DNA of 40,898 bases, taken from the NCBI GenBank assembly GCA_014647715.1, contig BMPS01000022.1, forward strand, positions 1 through 40,898. The letters are read 5' to 3'. The position numbers and the translations under genes were made by a program. This DNA comes from Streptomyces cinereus (GTDB lineage: Bacteria; Pseudomonadota; Gammaproteobacteria; Pseudomonadales; Moraxellaceae). Below, in pieces: positions 1 to 9,176 of this stretch. The notes beneath the pieces are model-generated. The model did not search any database, was not told the origin of the DNA, and saw nothing but the letters and a program-made list of their open reading frames with translations. Each line of letters starts with the position of its first letter. The first letter of the stretch is position 1.

Positions 1-2
1 AT

Positions 3-179
3 ATTAAAAATCTTATCGAGCAAGCAGGTCATACAATTCTTTGGTTGCCGCCTTACAGTCCTGACCTCAATCCCATTGAACATATTTGGGCTTGGGTTAA
101 AAGGTTAAGACAAGATTGGCGACTTGACGATATCGATAAGCTATTCTTCTACTTTATGTGGATTTGTGGTAGTTTTTAA
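3..179 (+). pseudogene. IS630-family transposase, C-terminal part (cut by window edge)
   Basis: The open frame enters from the left edge and ends at TAA 177-179. It reads IKNLIEQAGHTILWLPPYSP and continues with DLNPIEHIWAWVKRL, the hallmark C-terminal block of IS630/Tc1-type DDE transposases; the E of NPIE is the third catalytic acid. Only about 58 codons are visible, so I cannot tell whether the element is intact outside the window. The last residues (a short FFYFMWICGSF tail) look normal for this family. Terminal inverted repeats could not be assigned confidently; the AT-rich stretch 180-200 would be the place for the right end. The neighbour dapD starts 166 bases further on. Confidence 0.8.
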
Positions 180-345
180 TTTCTTTTACTATATTTAACC
201 CATGCCTTTTAATACCTGCTGTGATTTTACAATACCTCAAAGCTATCTACTCATGAAAACTTGCCAAAATGACGTATTAATATTTGCCAAACAAAATAAA
301 ATTAGCGACAATGACCTACCTTTTTTTGGATTGTAGGAAAAAATT
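180..345. other. Intergenic region between IS630 remnant and dapD
   Basis: It should hold the right end of the IS630 element and the dapD promoter. TTGCCAAA occurs twice, at 261 and 284. No convincing paired -35/-10 hexamers were found. A GTAGGA-type ribosome-binding stretch lies about ten bases before the dapD ATG. Confidence 0.4.
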
Positions 346-1167
346 ATGTCATTACAACAGATTATTGAAGATGCGTTTGAAAACCGTGCCAACCTCAACC
401 CCAATGACGCTACCGACGATGTGCGTGCTGCCGTCAATGATGTGCTCGCCCAGCTTGATGCCGGCACCTTGCGTGTGGCAGAGAAAAAAGACGGTGAATG
501 GATCGTCAACCAATGGGTCAAAAAAGCGGTATTATTATCCTTTCGTCTGAATGACAACCGCATCATGAATGGCGGTCGTGACCTGCAGTTCTTTGATAAA
601 GTCGAAACCAAATTTTCAGATTGGGGCGATGAACAATTTGCCAAAGCAGGCGTGCGCGTGGTACCACCTGCCGTCGCGCGTAAAGGCTCATACATTGCCA
701 AAGGCGCTATCTTAATGCCATCTTACGTCAATATCGGCGCCTATGTCGATGAAGGCACGATGGTCGATACGTGGGCCACAGTGGGGTCATGCGCCCAAAT
801 CGGTAAAAACGTGCATCTATCAGGCGGTGTCGGCATTGGCGGCGTCCTTGAACCGCTACAAGCCAATCCAACCATCATTGAAGACAACTGCTTTATCGGT
901 GCGCGCTCAGAAATCGTTGAAGGTGTGATTGTTGAGGAAGGCTCGGTGATTTCGATGGGCGTGTATATCGGGCAATCAACCAAAATCCTAGACCGCGAAA
1001 CAGGCGAAATCAGTTACGGTCGTATTCCTGCAGGGTCAGTGGTCGTGTCGGGCAGTTTGCCAAGTAAAGACGGTTCACACAGCCTATACTGTGCAGTAAT
1101 TGTGAAAAAAGTAGACGCGCAAACCCGCTCTAAAACGTCAATCAACGATTTGCTCAGAATGGACTAG
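346..1167 (+). CDS. dapD: 2,3,4,5-tetrahydropyridine-2,6-dicarboxylate N-succinyltransferase
   Basis: DapD transfers succinyl from succinyl-CoA to tetrahydrodipicolinate in the succinylase branch of the lysine/meso-diaminopimelate pathway; it is a cytoplasmic homotrimer. The 273 residues match the usual family length (about 274). The N-terminal helical domain runs to about residue 100 and contains [12 protein letters not shown]. The left-handed beta-helix of hexapeptide repeats follows, with the near-invariant stretches [20 protein letters not shown] and [20 protein letters not shown]. The C-terminus [16 protein letters not shown] is also canonical. The ATG follows a GTAGGA-like ribosome-binding site. 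It is a monocistronic unit closed by a terminator at 1198-1227. The identification is secure. Confidence 0.97.
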   Translation: MSLQQIIEDAFENRANLNPNDATDDVRAAVNDVLAQLDAGTLRVAEKKDGEWIVNQWVKKAVLLSFRLNDNRIMNGGRDLQFFDKVETKFSDWGDEQFAKAGVRVVPPAVARKGSYIAKGAILMPSYVNIGAYVDEGTMVDTWATVGSCAQIGKNVHLSGGVGIGGVLEPLQANPTIIEDNCFIGARSEIVEGVIVEEGSVISMGVYIGQSTKILDRETGEISYGRIPAGSVVVSGSLPSKDGSHSLYCAVIVKKVDAQTRSKTSINDLLRMD

Positions 1168-1197
1168 ATTTTTAGTCAAGATAACCGTAAATTATTT

Positions 1198-1227
1198 AAA
1201 GCAAATCAGCCATGGTTTGCTTTTTTT
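1198..1227 (+). terminator. Intrinsic terminator after dapD
   Basis: AAAGCAAA (1198-1205) pairs with TTTGCTTT (1216-1223) around a ten-base loop and runs into a T tract to 1227. It separates dapD from the next gene. Confidence 0.75.
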
Positions 1228-1285
1228 GTAGCCTTCAGCAAATTTTATAGCGCTCATCTTTATAGTCTTTATTATAGGAAACAGT

Positions 1286-1690
1286 ATGTCGTCACAACAA
1301 AACACCCCGTATGACAACGGCATTGCGGTACGCAAACAAGTCATGGGCGAAGCGCATGTGGAGCGTGCCATGTCACAAGTCACCGAATTTACCGCTCCGC
1401 TACAAGACTGGATCAATGAACACGCGTGGGGCTCAACATGGCAACGCGACGCCACTGAGGGAAAAGGCATTGACCGTAAAACCCGCTCGCTGGTCACCAT
1501 GGCATTTTTAATCGTGCAAAAATCCCCAACAGAACTAAAAGGGCATATTCGCGGGGCGATTAATAACGGCGCAAGCGTGGCAGAAATTCAAGAAGTGCTA
1601 CTGCATAGTCTACCTTACTGCGGTGCGCCAGCGGCGCAAGAAGCGTTTCGGGCAGCCGTTGAAGTTTTGGGCGATATGAAACTGCTTTAA
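1286..1690 (+). CDS. Carboxymuconolactone decarboxylase family protein (PcaC-like)
   Basis: A 134-residue protein of the AhpD/CMD fold, close in length to 4-carboxymuconolactone decarboxylase PcaC. The N-terminal GIAVRKQVMGEAHVERA block and the later RSLVTMAFLIV, LKGHIRGAINNGAS and EVLLHSLPYCGAPAAQEAFR blocks fit the CMD profile. The single Cys (in YCG) has no CxxC partner, so peroxidase activity of the AhpD type is unlikely. PcaC converts 4-carboxymuconolactone to beta-ketoadipate enol-lactone with loss of CO2, but no pca gene is in the window, so the substrate is uncertain. It could be a general CMD-like enzyme. The start ATG follows ATAGGAAACAGT, a good ribosome-binding site. It sits alone between two transcription units. 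Confidence 0.85.
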   Translation: MSSQQNTPYDNGIAVRKQVMGEAHVERAMSQVTEFTAPLQDWINEHAWGSTWQRDATEGKGIDRKTRSLVTMAFLIVQKSPTELKGHIRGAINNGASVAEIQEVLLHSLPYCGAPAAQEAFRAAVEVLGDMKLL

Positions 1691-1723
1691 CCGGTTAATC
1701 CAAAAGATTTATTGGCATAAATT

Positions 1724-1732
1724 TGATAAAAT
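1724..1732 (+). promoter_or_regulatory. Candidate extended -10 for queE
   Basis: TGATAAAAT at 1724-1732 reads as an extended -10 (TGN plus TAAAAT), about 33 bases before the queE ATG. No good -35 lies 17 bases upstream, which is tolerated by extended -10 promoters. Confidence 0.4.
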
Positions 1733-1764
1733 AGCCACTCATTGTCATTAGCTAAATCAACTCT

Positions 1765-2487
1765 ATGCCAAACCAAACCAAATCATTACGCAACATCCAT
1801 ATCCCTACCACTGACCCCGAAGCAGGTCTTAAAATCACTGAGATTTTTTATTCGCTGCAAGGTGAAGCTTTGACCGCAGGATTACCGACGATTTTTATTC
1901 GCTTGACGGGCTGCCCGCTGCGATGTGTGTATTGTGATACCGAATATGCCTTTGTCGGCGGCGAGCGCATGAGTTTGGCAGGGATTTTGACAGTGTGTCA
2001 AAGTTTTCCGTGCCAGCGTATTTGTTTGACAGGTGGCGAACCTTTAGCCCAGCCCAATGCAATCGCTTTAATGAACTTGCTACTGGCGCATGGCTACGAA
2101 ATTTCGCTTGAAACTTCGGGCGCGCTGTCCGTGGCAGAGGTGCCAACGGCGGTCTCTAAGGTCATGGATATCAAAACCCCAAGCTCTCAAGAAGCCGATA
2201 AAAATCTGTGGCAAAACCTACCCTACTTAACTGCCCATGACCAAATCAAATTTGTCATTATGAATCGCGACGACTATGACTGGTCAAAACAAATCCTCGC
2301 AGACTACCAACTGGATAAAAAAGTCGCAACGGTATGGTTTTCTCCGATGTTTAATGTGGAAGAACGTCATGCCAATGTACCTACCCTTGCCACTGACTTG
2401 GCAGAATGGATACTTGCCGATGCGCTGCCGGTGCGTTTTCAACTGCAACTGCATAAAATCATTTGGGCAGATGCCAAAGGCAAATAG
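1765..2487 (+). CDS. queE: 7-carboxy-7-deazaguanine synthase
   Basis: QueE is a radical-SAM enzyme that rearranges 6-carboxy-tetrahydropterin to 7-carboxy-7-deazaguanine on the way to queuosine in tRNA. The 240-residue protein shows the family entry motif ITEIFYSLQGE, then the Fe-S motif C50-x3-C54-x2-C57 (GCPLRCVYCDTEYAF), then TGGEPL for SAM binding. The C-terminal FQLQLHKIIW is typical. The first ~20 residues before LKITEIFYS are not conserved, so the true start could lie slightly downstream, but the ATG at 1765 is the only ATG near enough. No other que genes are in the window. The stop codon lies inside the first copy of a 19-base direct repeat. Confidence 0.95.
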   Translation: MPNQTKSLRNIHIPTTDPEAGLKITEIFYSLQGEALTAGLPTIFIRLTGCPLRCVYCDTEYAFVGGERMSLAGILTVCQSFPCQRICLTGGEPLAQPNAIALMNLLLAHGYEISLETSGALSVAEVPTAVSKVMDIKTPSSQEADKNLWQNLPYLTAHDQIKFVIMNRDDYDWSKQILADYQLDKKVATVWFSPMFNVEERHANVPTLATDLAEWILADALPVRFQLQLHKIIWADAKGK

Positions 2488-2527
2488 CCGCTGTCAAATA
2501 ACCACTACCAAATAGCCGCTGTCAAAT
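2481..2527. repeat. Two 19-bp direct repeats, 28-bp period, spanning the queE stop
   Basis: CAAATAGCCGCTGTCAAAT occurs exactly at 2481-2499 and 2509-2527. The first copy includes the queE TAG stop. It looks like a local duplication of the gene end. It has no obvious hairpin. Confidence 0.9.
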
Positions 2528-2560
2528 CGTTAAAACACAACTTAGGGAAATATCAAGCCA

Positions 2561-3604
2561 ATGGGAAAAATGATTGTTTGGGGGCTGATTGCGTCGGCTT
2601 TTTTTAGCACGTCGTTTGTACTGTATCAATTGATGAGTGTACAAGGTGGACATTGGTTTTGGTCAGCAAGTTTTCGCTGTTTTTTTATGTGGCTGTTGTT
2701 GTCGGTTTTTATTTTGCTGCAAAACAAACTCAATCCGTCCAAGCTACTAGAACTATTTAAACTATTTGTCAGTCATTGGCAGTTTTGGTGTGTGACGGGC
2801 GGCATTGGACTTGGCACGTATGGACTGCTGGCATTTGCGGCGGATTATGCGCAAGGATGGGTGATTGCCGCGACCTATTTATTCACTGTGGTGGCAAGTT
2901 TGGTTGTGCTGAGTTTTTTTGGGCAATCATTTCAAAAAAAAGTCATTGTTTATTCGGTAATTGTATTTATCGGTGTGGTACTTGCCAATGTGGGTGAAGG
3001 ATTAAGGCATAGCACGAGCCAAGGCACTGATTGGCATGCTTTGTTGCTATTTGGTGCGCTACCTGCCTTTATTGCCAGTTTTTGTTTTCCCTTAGGTAAT
3101 CAATTAATTTGGCAAGCAGGACAACCCAAAAGGGATTCTACCCATCATACTCATGAAATAAGCAAGGCAGCGAGCAATGAAACGCGCAAAGTAAAGAGCG
3201 AATTGGCAACGAGCAAATTGCTACAAAAAGTACCGCAAGTGACTTCCCCCCTGCTATCAAATCCCCTGCATAAAGTCTGGCTGATGTCGCTAGGGTCATT
3301 GCCGATGTGGTTGGTATTAGGCATCATGGTACAACCGCCCGCGCCCAGTGTCTCACAAATGACCATTAGTTTTTTGGTTGCGTTGATGGCAGGCGTGCTA
3401 GGTACGACCACTTTTTTACATGCCCGTAGTCTTGCCAAACAGCCACAACAACTGGCCGCCGTCGATGCCACACAAGGCAGTGAAATTATTTTTGCGTTGT
3501 TAGGCGGTATGTTGCTGCTGCACACGCCCATACCATCAGGCTTAAGTTTTGTGGGGATTGCGTTGGTGATTATTGGGCTTGTGCTGTTTGCCAAGCAACG
3601 CTAG
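2561..3604 (+). CDS. DMT-superfamily (EmrE-like) transporter
   Basis: A 347-residue integral membrane protein with about ten hydrophobic segments in two halves, the drug/metabolite transporter plan. The opening MGKMIVWGLIASAFFSTSFV and the WFWSASFRCFFMWLLL segment resemble the putative multidrug-resistance efflux family PF13536. A long charged insert at about residues 187-225 (rich in K, S, T, H) separates the two halves and looks like a cytoplasmic loop. The C-terminal half contains the usual SEIIFALLGGMLLL helix. Substrate cannot be deduced. The ribosome-binding site (TTAGGGAAA) is about 12 bases away, rather far. There is no terminator between it and purB, but purB has its own promoter. 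Confidence 0.8.
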   Translation: MGKMIVWGLIASAFFSTSFVLYQLMSVQGGHWFWSASFRCFFMWLLLSVFILLQNKLNPSKLLELFKLFVSHWQFWCVTGGIGLGTYGLLAFAADYAQGWVIAATYLFTVVASLVVLSFFGQSFQKKVIVYSVIVFIGVVLANVGEGLRHSTSQGTDWHALLLFGALPAFIASFCFPLGNQLIWQAGQPKRDSTHHTHEISKAASNETRKVKSELATSKLLQKVPQVTSPLLSNPLHKVWLMSLGSLPMWLVLGIMVQPPAPSVSQMTISFLVALMAGVLGTTTFLHARSLAKQPQQLAAVDATQGSEIIFALLGGMLLLHTPIPSGLSFVGIALVIIGLVLFAKQR

Positions 3605-3607
3605 CGG

Positions 3608-3636
3608 TAGTCCATGTTGTCATAGTTTGCTATAAT
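3608..3636 (+). promoter_or_regulatory. Candidate promoter for purB
   Basis: A consensus TATAAT lies at 3631-3636 with an extended -10 TGC immediately before it (3628-3630); the -35 region (3608-3613) is poor. It sits about 49 bases upstream of the purB ATG. Confidence 0.6.
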
Positions 3637-3675
3637 GCAGGCACTTTTACGTTAACCCTTTATTTAACCGATTAG

Positions 3676-5067
<1,392 letters not shown>

Positions 5068-5090
5068 GACTTTTTCGCTCATCAAAAATA

Positions 5091-5118
5091 AAAAAGGACG
5101 CCTAGGCGTCCTTTTTTT
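5091..5118. terminator. Bidirectional intrinsic terminator between purB and the nitroreductase
   Basis: The perfect palindrome GGACGCCTAGGCGTCC (5096-5111) is flanked by six or more A on the left and seven T on the right, so it can terminate both purB (plus) and the convergent minus-strand operon. Confidence 0.85.
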
Positions 5119-5185
5119 ACGTGACTTTTTTGCATGATTGTTTTACATAAATTTTTTTAGATAAATTTGTTGATTGAGCTTTGGA

Positions 5186-5962
5186 TTATTTTTTGGCATA
5201 GCCTTGTTGGTTCAGATAAGGCAACACGTCGGGACGGACAGGTTTATCCAAATAACTTTCAATGGTTTGCACCCAATCTGACCCTGCTTGACCACGCGCC
5301 GTATAATAATCGGCAACGGTTTGGTTATACTGGTCTAATGCGGATTTGTCAGCGGGTTCATATTGGTTGGTTGAAACCACCAATGCCTTTGGCAAACGTG
5401 GACGCATGGCAGGGTTTTGGTCAGGGTAACCCAATGCCATGCCAAATAGCGGCACCACGCCTTGTGGCAGTTTGAGTATGTCGCCCATACGTCTGATGTC
5501 ATTGCGGATACTGCCCAAATACACACCACCCAATCCCATGCTCTCAGCCGCTAGTAGCAGATTTTGCGCCATAATGGCTGCATCAACCGCCCCAACAATG
5601 GTGACTTCAGTCCAATCAATTTGTGCATTGGGTACAAGGGTTTGGTGGCGGTGGTTGTCCATACAAAAAATTAGTAGTTCGGCACACTGCTCGACATAGG
5701 GATGACCGTATTTTTCCCCGTCTTTGGCTTGCTGGGCATCGGCGCAAATACGGCGGATGTCATAGCGCTGCGTTGCATCTGTCACCCGAATGATGCTCGC
5801 CGACTGCAAAAACCCCGATGATGAGCCTGCCATCCCCGCTTCGATGAGCTGCTCAAACGTTGCTGCATCTATTGGCTGGTTGGTGAATTTGCGAATCGAG
5901 CGATGATTGAGTATCGTCTCTAGGGTGGGTTTACTGTCACTATTCTCACTATGTGTTGTCAT
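5186..5962 (-). CDS. NfsA-like nitroreductase family protein (copy 1)
   Basis: A 258-residue FMN flavoprotein of the NfsA/FRP branch of the nitroreductase superfamily, which reduces nitro compounds or quinones with NAD(P)H. Family marks are LNHRSIRKFTNQPID near residue 20 (FMN phosphate binding), GSSSGFLQSASIIRV, AAIMAQNLLLAAESMGLGG and the C-terminal MRPRLPKALV stretch. The length fits NfsA (about 240) with a slightly longer N-terminus. It is the last gene of a minus-strand run and shares the purB terminator. A second paralogue lies at 8385-9155, with a CitE-like gene and a permease in between. The physiological substrate is unknown. Confidence 0.88.
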   Translation of the reverse strand: MTTHSENSDSKPTLETILNHRSIRKFTNQPIDAATFEQLIEAGMAGSSSGFLQSASIIRVTDATQRYDIRRICADAQQAKDGEKYGHPYVEQCAELLIFCMDNHRHQTLVPNAQIDWTEVTIVGAVDAAIMAQNLLLAAESMGLGGVYLGSIRNDIRRMGDILKLPQGVVPLFGMALGYPDQNPAMRPRLPKALVVSTNQYEPADKSALDQYNQTVADYYTARGQAGSDWVQTIESYLDKPVRPDVLPYLNQQGYAKK

Positions 5963-6017
5963 GATTTGCCTTGTTATGGTTTATGTTGTTATAAGTTGGG
6001 TTAGGGTTTGATTAGCT

Positions 6018-6881
6018 TTAGGGTTGGTATTTTTCAATCAGTTTTTGCGCTTGCACAATCACCGGGGTATCGACCATCTGTCCATCCATAGCAAATGCCG
6101 CAAGCCCTGTCTGTGCATAATGGTCAGCCACTTTTTTGGCAAAGGCAAGCTGTGCTTGGCTGGGTCTAGCCAGTGCATTGACAATGGCGACTTGGTTTGG
6201 ATGAATACACAGCATCCCTGAAAAACCCAAATCGCGCCACCCATTTACCCGCTGGGTCAGACCTTCATCGTCATTAAACGGCGGGTATACGCATTCAATC
6301 GGTAGGGTGAGCGCATTGATAGCACTATGCAAGCTTAACTGATAACGGATTTGGTTGGCAACCATCTGCCCTGCCTCGCTGTCTGCGCGCACGCCTAATT
6401 TTTCACAGATATCCAAAAAGCCAAAACTGAGCGCAGTCAATCCTGCCGCAGCGGCGATGTCGGGTATATTTGCCATGCCTTTGGGTGTCTCAATCAAGGC
6501 AATCATGGGTTTGGCGAGCGCATGACGGACGCGGTCAATCTCTATGGTGTGCTCGACTTTGGGTAGCACTACCCCAATCACCTTGTTGATTGCAGACGCT
6601 GGCAAAGATTTGAGCAACTCAATATCGCCCGCTTGGTGGTTGCTACTTGCGGCATTGATACGCACCCAAACAGGCTGGGCATCAGCGCCGCTTAGATAAT
6701 TGACCACATTGTCACGTGATTGCATTTTGACACTATCACTCACTGCATCTTCTAAGTCAATTATTACCGTATCTGCGCCACGGGCAAAGGCTTTTTCCAC
6801 CCGTTCAATATTGATGGCGGGTACAAACAAATAACTGGTTGCGCTCAATCCCTTGGACTTTGCTACATTATTTTCGCTCAT
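6018..6881 (-). CDS. HpcH/HpaI aldolase / CitE-like CoA-ester lyase
   Basis: A TIM-barrel protein of the citrate lyase beta-subunit-like family (CitE, Mcl, CLYBL), which cleaves or makes beta-hydroxyacyl-CoA or citryl-type thioesters. Seen are SYLFVPAINIERVEKAFARG, DTVIIDLEDAV, ALIETPKGMANI (metal-binding Glu) and GMLCIHPNQV. I chose the ATG at 6881 (287 residues, MSENNVAK...) because AAGGA lies eight bases upstream. The open frame extends to a TTG at 6971 with a charged, non-conserved leader and no ribosome-binding site. CitD and CitF are absent, so it is not a canonical citrate lyase subunit. The stand-alone members include malyl/citramalyl-CoA lyases; which one this is cannot be told from sequence alone. 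Confidence 0.88.
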   Translation of the reverse strand: MSENNVAKSKGLSATSYLFVPAINIERVEKAFARGADTVIIDLEDAVSDSVKMQSRDNVVNYLSGADAQPVWVRINAASSNHQAGDIELLKSLPASAINKVIGVVLPKVEHTIEIDRVRHALAKPMIALIETPKGMANIPDIAAAAGLTALSFGFLDICEKLGVRADSEAGQMVANQIRYQLSLHSAINALTLPIECVYPPFNDDEGLTQRVNGWRDLGFSGMLCIHPNQVAIVNALARPSQAQLAFAKKVADHYAQTGLAAFAMDGQMVDTPVIVQAQKLIEKYQP

Positions 6882-6989
6882 GCGACATCCTTTTTCGTCC
6901 ATTTTTGTTGACATATTCTTTTTGGCAAACAACTTATCAAACAGCTTTTCAAATAACGCCGCCCTACCCAAAGTAGCGCGTTTTTTAAG

Positions 6990-8366
6990 TTATTTTAAAA
7001 CCGTCAATTTGGCTTTTTCACTGCGGCTAAATAGTAAATTTAACACGATGGCGACCACTGTCGCAGTACCGATACCACCCAAATTAAATTGTCCAATATG
7101 TAAGCTAAAATCCCCAGCGCCCATAATGACGGTCACCGCAGCAATGATTAAATTAGCATTTTTGCTAAAATCAATGTGATTATCCAGCCAAATTTTGACC
7201 CCTGCTACCGTGATAAGCCCAAACACCACGATAGAGGCACCGCCCAATAACGGCGCTGGGATGGTATGGATAATCGCGCCAAATTTTGGTGACAGCCCCA
7301 GTAGCACAGCAATCAAGCCTGCCACCACAAAAACCGTGGTCGAATACACTTTAGTCACTGCCATCACGCCGATATTTTCTGCATAGGTTGTCACGCCGGT
7401 ACCGCCCATGCTCGATGACATCGCCGTACATAGACCATCGGCGAAAAAAGCCCGTCCCATATAAGGCGATACCGCTTGTCCTGTCATGGCTTCTACCGCT
7501 TTGATATGTCCTAAATTTTCAGCGATTAAAATAAACGCAACCGGGGCAATCAAAATTATTGCGTTGATATCAAACGTCGGATGATAAAAATTGGGTAATC
7601 CGACCCAAGCTGCTTGGGCAACTGGGGTAAAATCAATCGGCTTGCCATACCCAAGCACATTGGTGAGCACAAAATATGCTATATATGCCAATACCAATCC
7701 AATCAGTAGCAACAAACGACGTAGCATACCGCGGCTAAACACAGCGACCGCACTGATACACAGCACCGTCATCAACGCAACCCAACTATCAAACTGGTTC
7801 CCCGACACGCCTTTGATAGTCACTGGCGCCAAATTTAGCCCGATAATCATCACAATCGCCCCGGTTACCACAGGCGGCATGAGTTTCTCAATCCAGCCAA
7901 CCCCTGTTTTCATCACAAGTAATCCGACCATGGCATAAAAAACCCCACAGACAAAAATACCACCGAGCGCCACGGATAAATTACCGTTAAAGCCTGAGCC
8001 TGTATAAGCCGTCGCGGTAATCACGGGCGCGATAAACGCAAAACTTGACCCTAAATAACTGGGTACTCGCCCACCTGTCAAAAAGAAAAACAGCACCGTA
8101 CTGAGCCCCGCCATCAAAATCGCAAGGTTGGCATCAAAGCCCATCAATAACGGCGCAAGCACCGTTGCCCCGAACATCGCAAACGCATGTTGCAGCCCAA
8201 GTAGCAGACTTTTATCAGCAGGTAAATACTCGTGGATACGGACAGGATGATGATCTAAATGCCCATCGTAAGGCTGCCATTTTGGGAACCAGCCGCTATC
8301 ATTGCCGGTATTTTGATGGGTTGGTCGTCTTTGCGAATTTGCCATAACTTTGCTCTCATCTGTCAA
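6990..8366 (-). CDS. RutG-like pyrimidine (uracil) permease, NCS2 family
   Basis: A 458-residue polytopic nucleobase permease of the NCS2/SLC23 family. It follows E. coli RutG closely as I remember it: LQHAFAMFGATVLAPLLMGF, GGRVPSYLGSSFAFIAP, WIEKLMPPVVTGAIVMIIGL, AENLGHIKAVEAMTG (the substrate-site Glu/His region) and TTYAENIGVMAVTKVYST. It should import uracil or a related base with protons. The first 30 residues are hydrophilic and variable; M8 (MANSQRR, position 8345) is an alternative start with a GAGAG upstream. It starts 18 bases after the preceding nitroreductase stop, so it is co-transcribed. No rutA-F genes are present. Confidence 0.9.
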   Translation of the reverse strand: MTDESKVMANSQRRPTHQNTGNDSGWFPKWQPYDGHLDHHPVRIHEYLPADKSLLLGLQHAFAMFGATVLAPLLMGFDANLAILMAGLSTVLFFFLTGGRVPSYLGSSFAFIAPVITATAYTGSGFNGNLSVALGGIFVCGVFYAMVGLLVMKTGVGWIEKLMPPVVTGAIVMIIGLNLAPVTIKGVSGNQFDSWVALMTVLCISAVAVFSRGMLRRLLLLIGLVLAYIAYFVLTNVLGYGKPIDFTPVAQAAWVGLPNFYHPTFDINAIILIAPVAFILIAENLGHIKAVEAMTGQAVSPYMGRAFFADGLCTAMSSSMGGTGVTTYAENIGVMAVTKVYSTTVFVVAGLIAVLLGLSPKFGAIIHTIPAPLLGGASIVVFGLITVAGVKIWLDNHIDFSKNANLIIAAVTVIMGAGDFSLHIGQFNLGGIGTATVVAIVLNLLFSRSEKAKLTVLK

Positions 8367-8384
8367 CTGCGCGAATTTTACACG

Positions 8385-9155
8385 TTATTTTTGTTTTGTC
8401 AAAAAACCCTGCGCTTTGAGCCAATCTTCTGCAGCAGCGACATACGGTTGACTGTAGTAATCGGCAAATTTTTGACGGTATGGCTTACGCTCACGCGCTT
8501 CATTAAACGCCAAAATGGTTTGCTCATAATCGGCGAGCATTTGTGGTAGCGCGTCAACTTGATACTGATTGTCAAAATACACCGCAGATTTTGGTAAACG
8601 CGGTTTGACCCGCATCTCAACCGCTGGTTTACCGATACATAAGCCAAAAATTGGATAGGTATATTTTGGTAGCTGAAGCAGTTCGATTAAGTCATTGGCA
8701 ATCATACGCAAACCGCCAATCGGACAAGTGGCATAACCCAAACTCTCTGCCGCCACCGTGGCATTTTGTGCCGCCAATGCCGTATCGGTAGCCAGGGTAA
8801 TTAATGTATCACTATCCTTAAAACCCTCAAAGCTGCCGTCATACGCTTCACTGCTCAAATAGGAGCGATAACCATCCATCACAAATACCAAAAACACACT
8901 ACATTGGGCAATCTGTGGGTTGCGCGGTTGCAAATCGACGATTTTTTGACGTAACGCCTTATCACTGATGTTGATAATGCTGTAGTGCTGTCCGTTTTGC
9001 CAACTTGGCGCTTGCTGGGCACATTTGATGATGTCATTTAATTGCGAATCTGGCACGGTAGCGCTACTGTCAAATTCTCGATACACCCGATGATTTTGTA
9101 AAAGTTCAATGGTTTGATTACTCACAGTTTGATTACTCGTAGCTTGGTTATTCAT
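8385..9155 (-). CDS. NfsA-like nitroreductase family protein (copy 2)
   Basis: A 256-residue FMN-dependent nitroreductase-family protein, paralogous to the one at 5186-5962. Marks include LLQNHRVYREFDSSATV, CAQQAPSWQNGQHYSIINI, ALAAQNATVAAESLGYATCP and VEMRVKPRLPKSAVYFDNQY. The pattern RPRLPK/KPRLPK in both copies supports a shared NfsA-like ancestry. The start has GGGG seven bases upstream. It lies 21 bases after the MFS gene and 18 bases before the permease, clearly within an operon. The N-terminus has a short threonine/asparagine repeat (NQATSNQTVSNQT). Substrate unknown. Confidence 0.87.
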   Translation of the reverse strand: MNNQATSNQTVSNQTIELLQNHRVYREFDSSATVPDSQLNDIIKCAQQAPSWQNGQHYSIINISDKALRQKIVDLQPRNPQIAQCSVFLVFVMDGYRSYLSSEAYDGSFEGFKDSDTLITLATDTALAAQNATVAAESLGYATCPIGGLRMIANDLIELLQLPKYTYPIFGLCIGKPAVEMRVKPRLPKSAVYFDNQYQVDALPQMLADYEQTILAFNEARERKPYRQKFADYYSQPYVAAAEDWLKAQGFLTKQK

Positions 9156-9176
9156 GGTTGCCCCGTTAGAAGTGAT

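Noticed and set aside
243-701. 152-codon antisense open frame over dapD
   Set aside because: Shadow of dapD, whose protein is unmistakable.
3151-3594. 147-codon antisense open frame in the DMT transporter gene
   Set aside because: Shadow of a real gene; no recognisable protein features.
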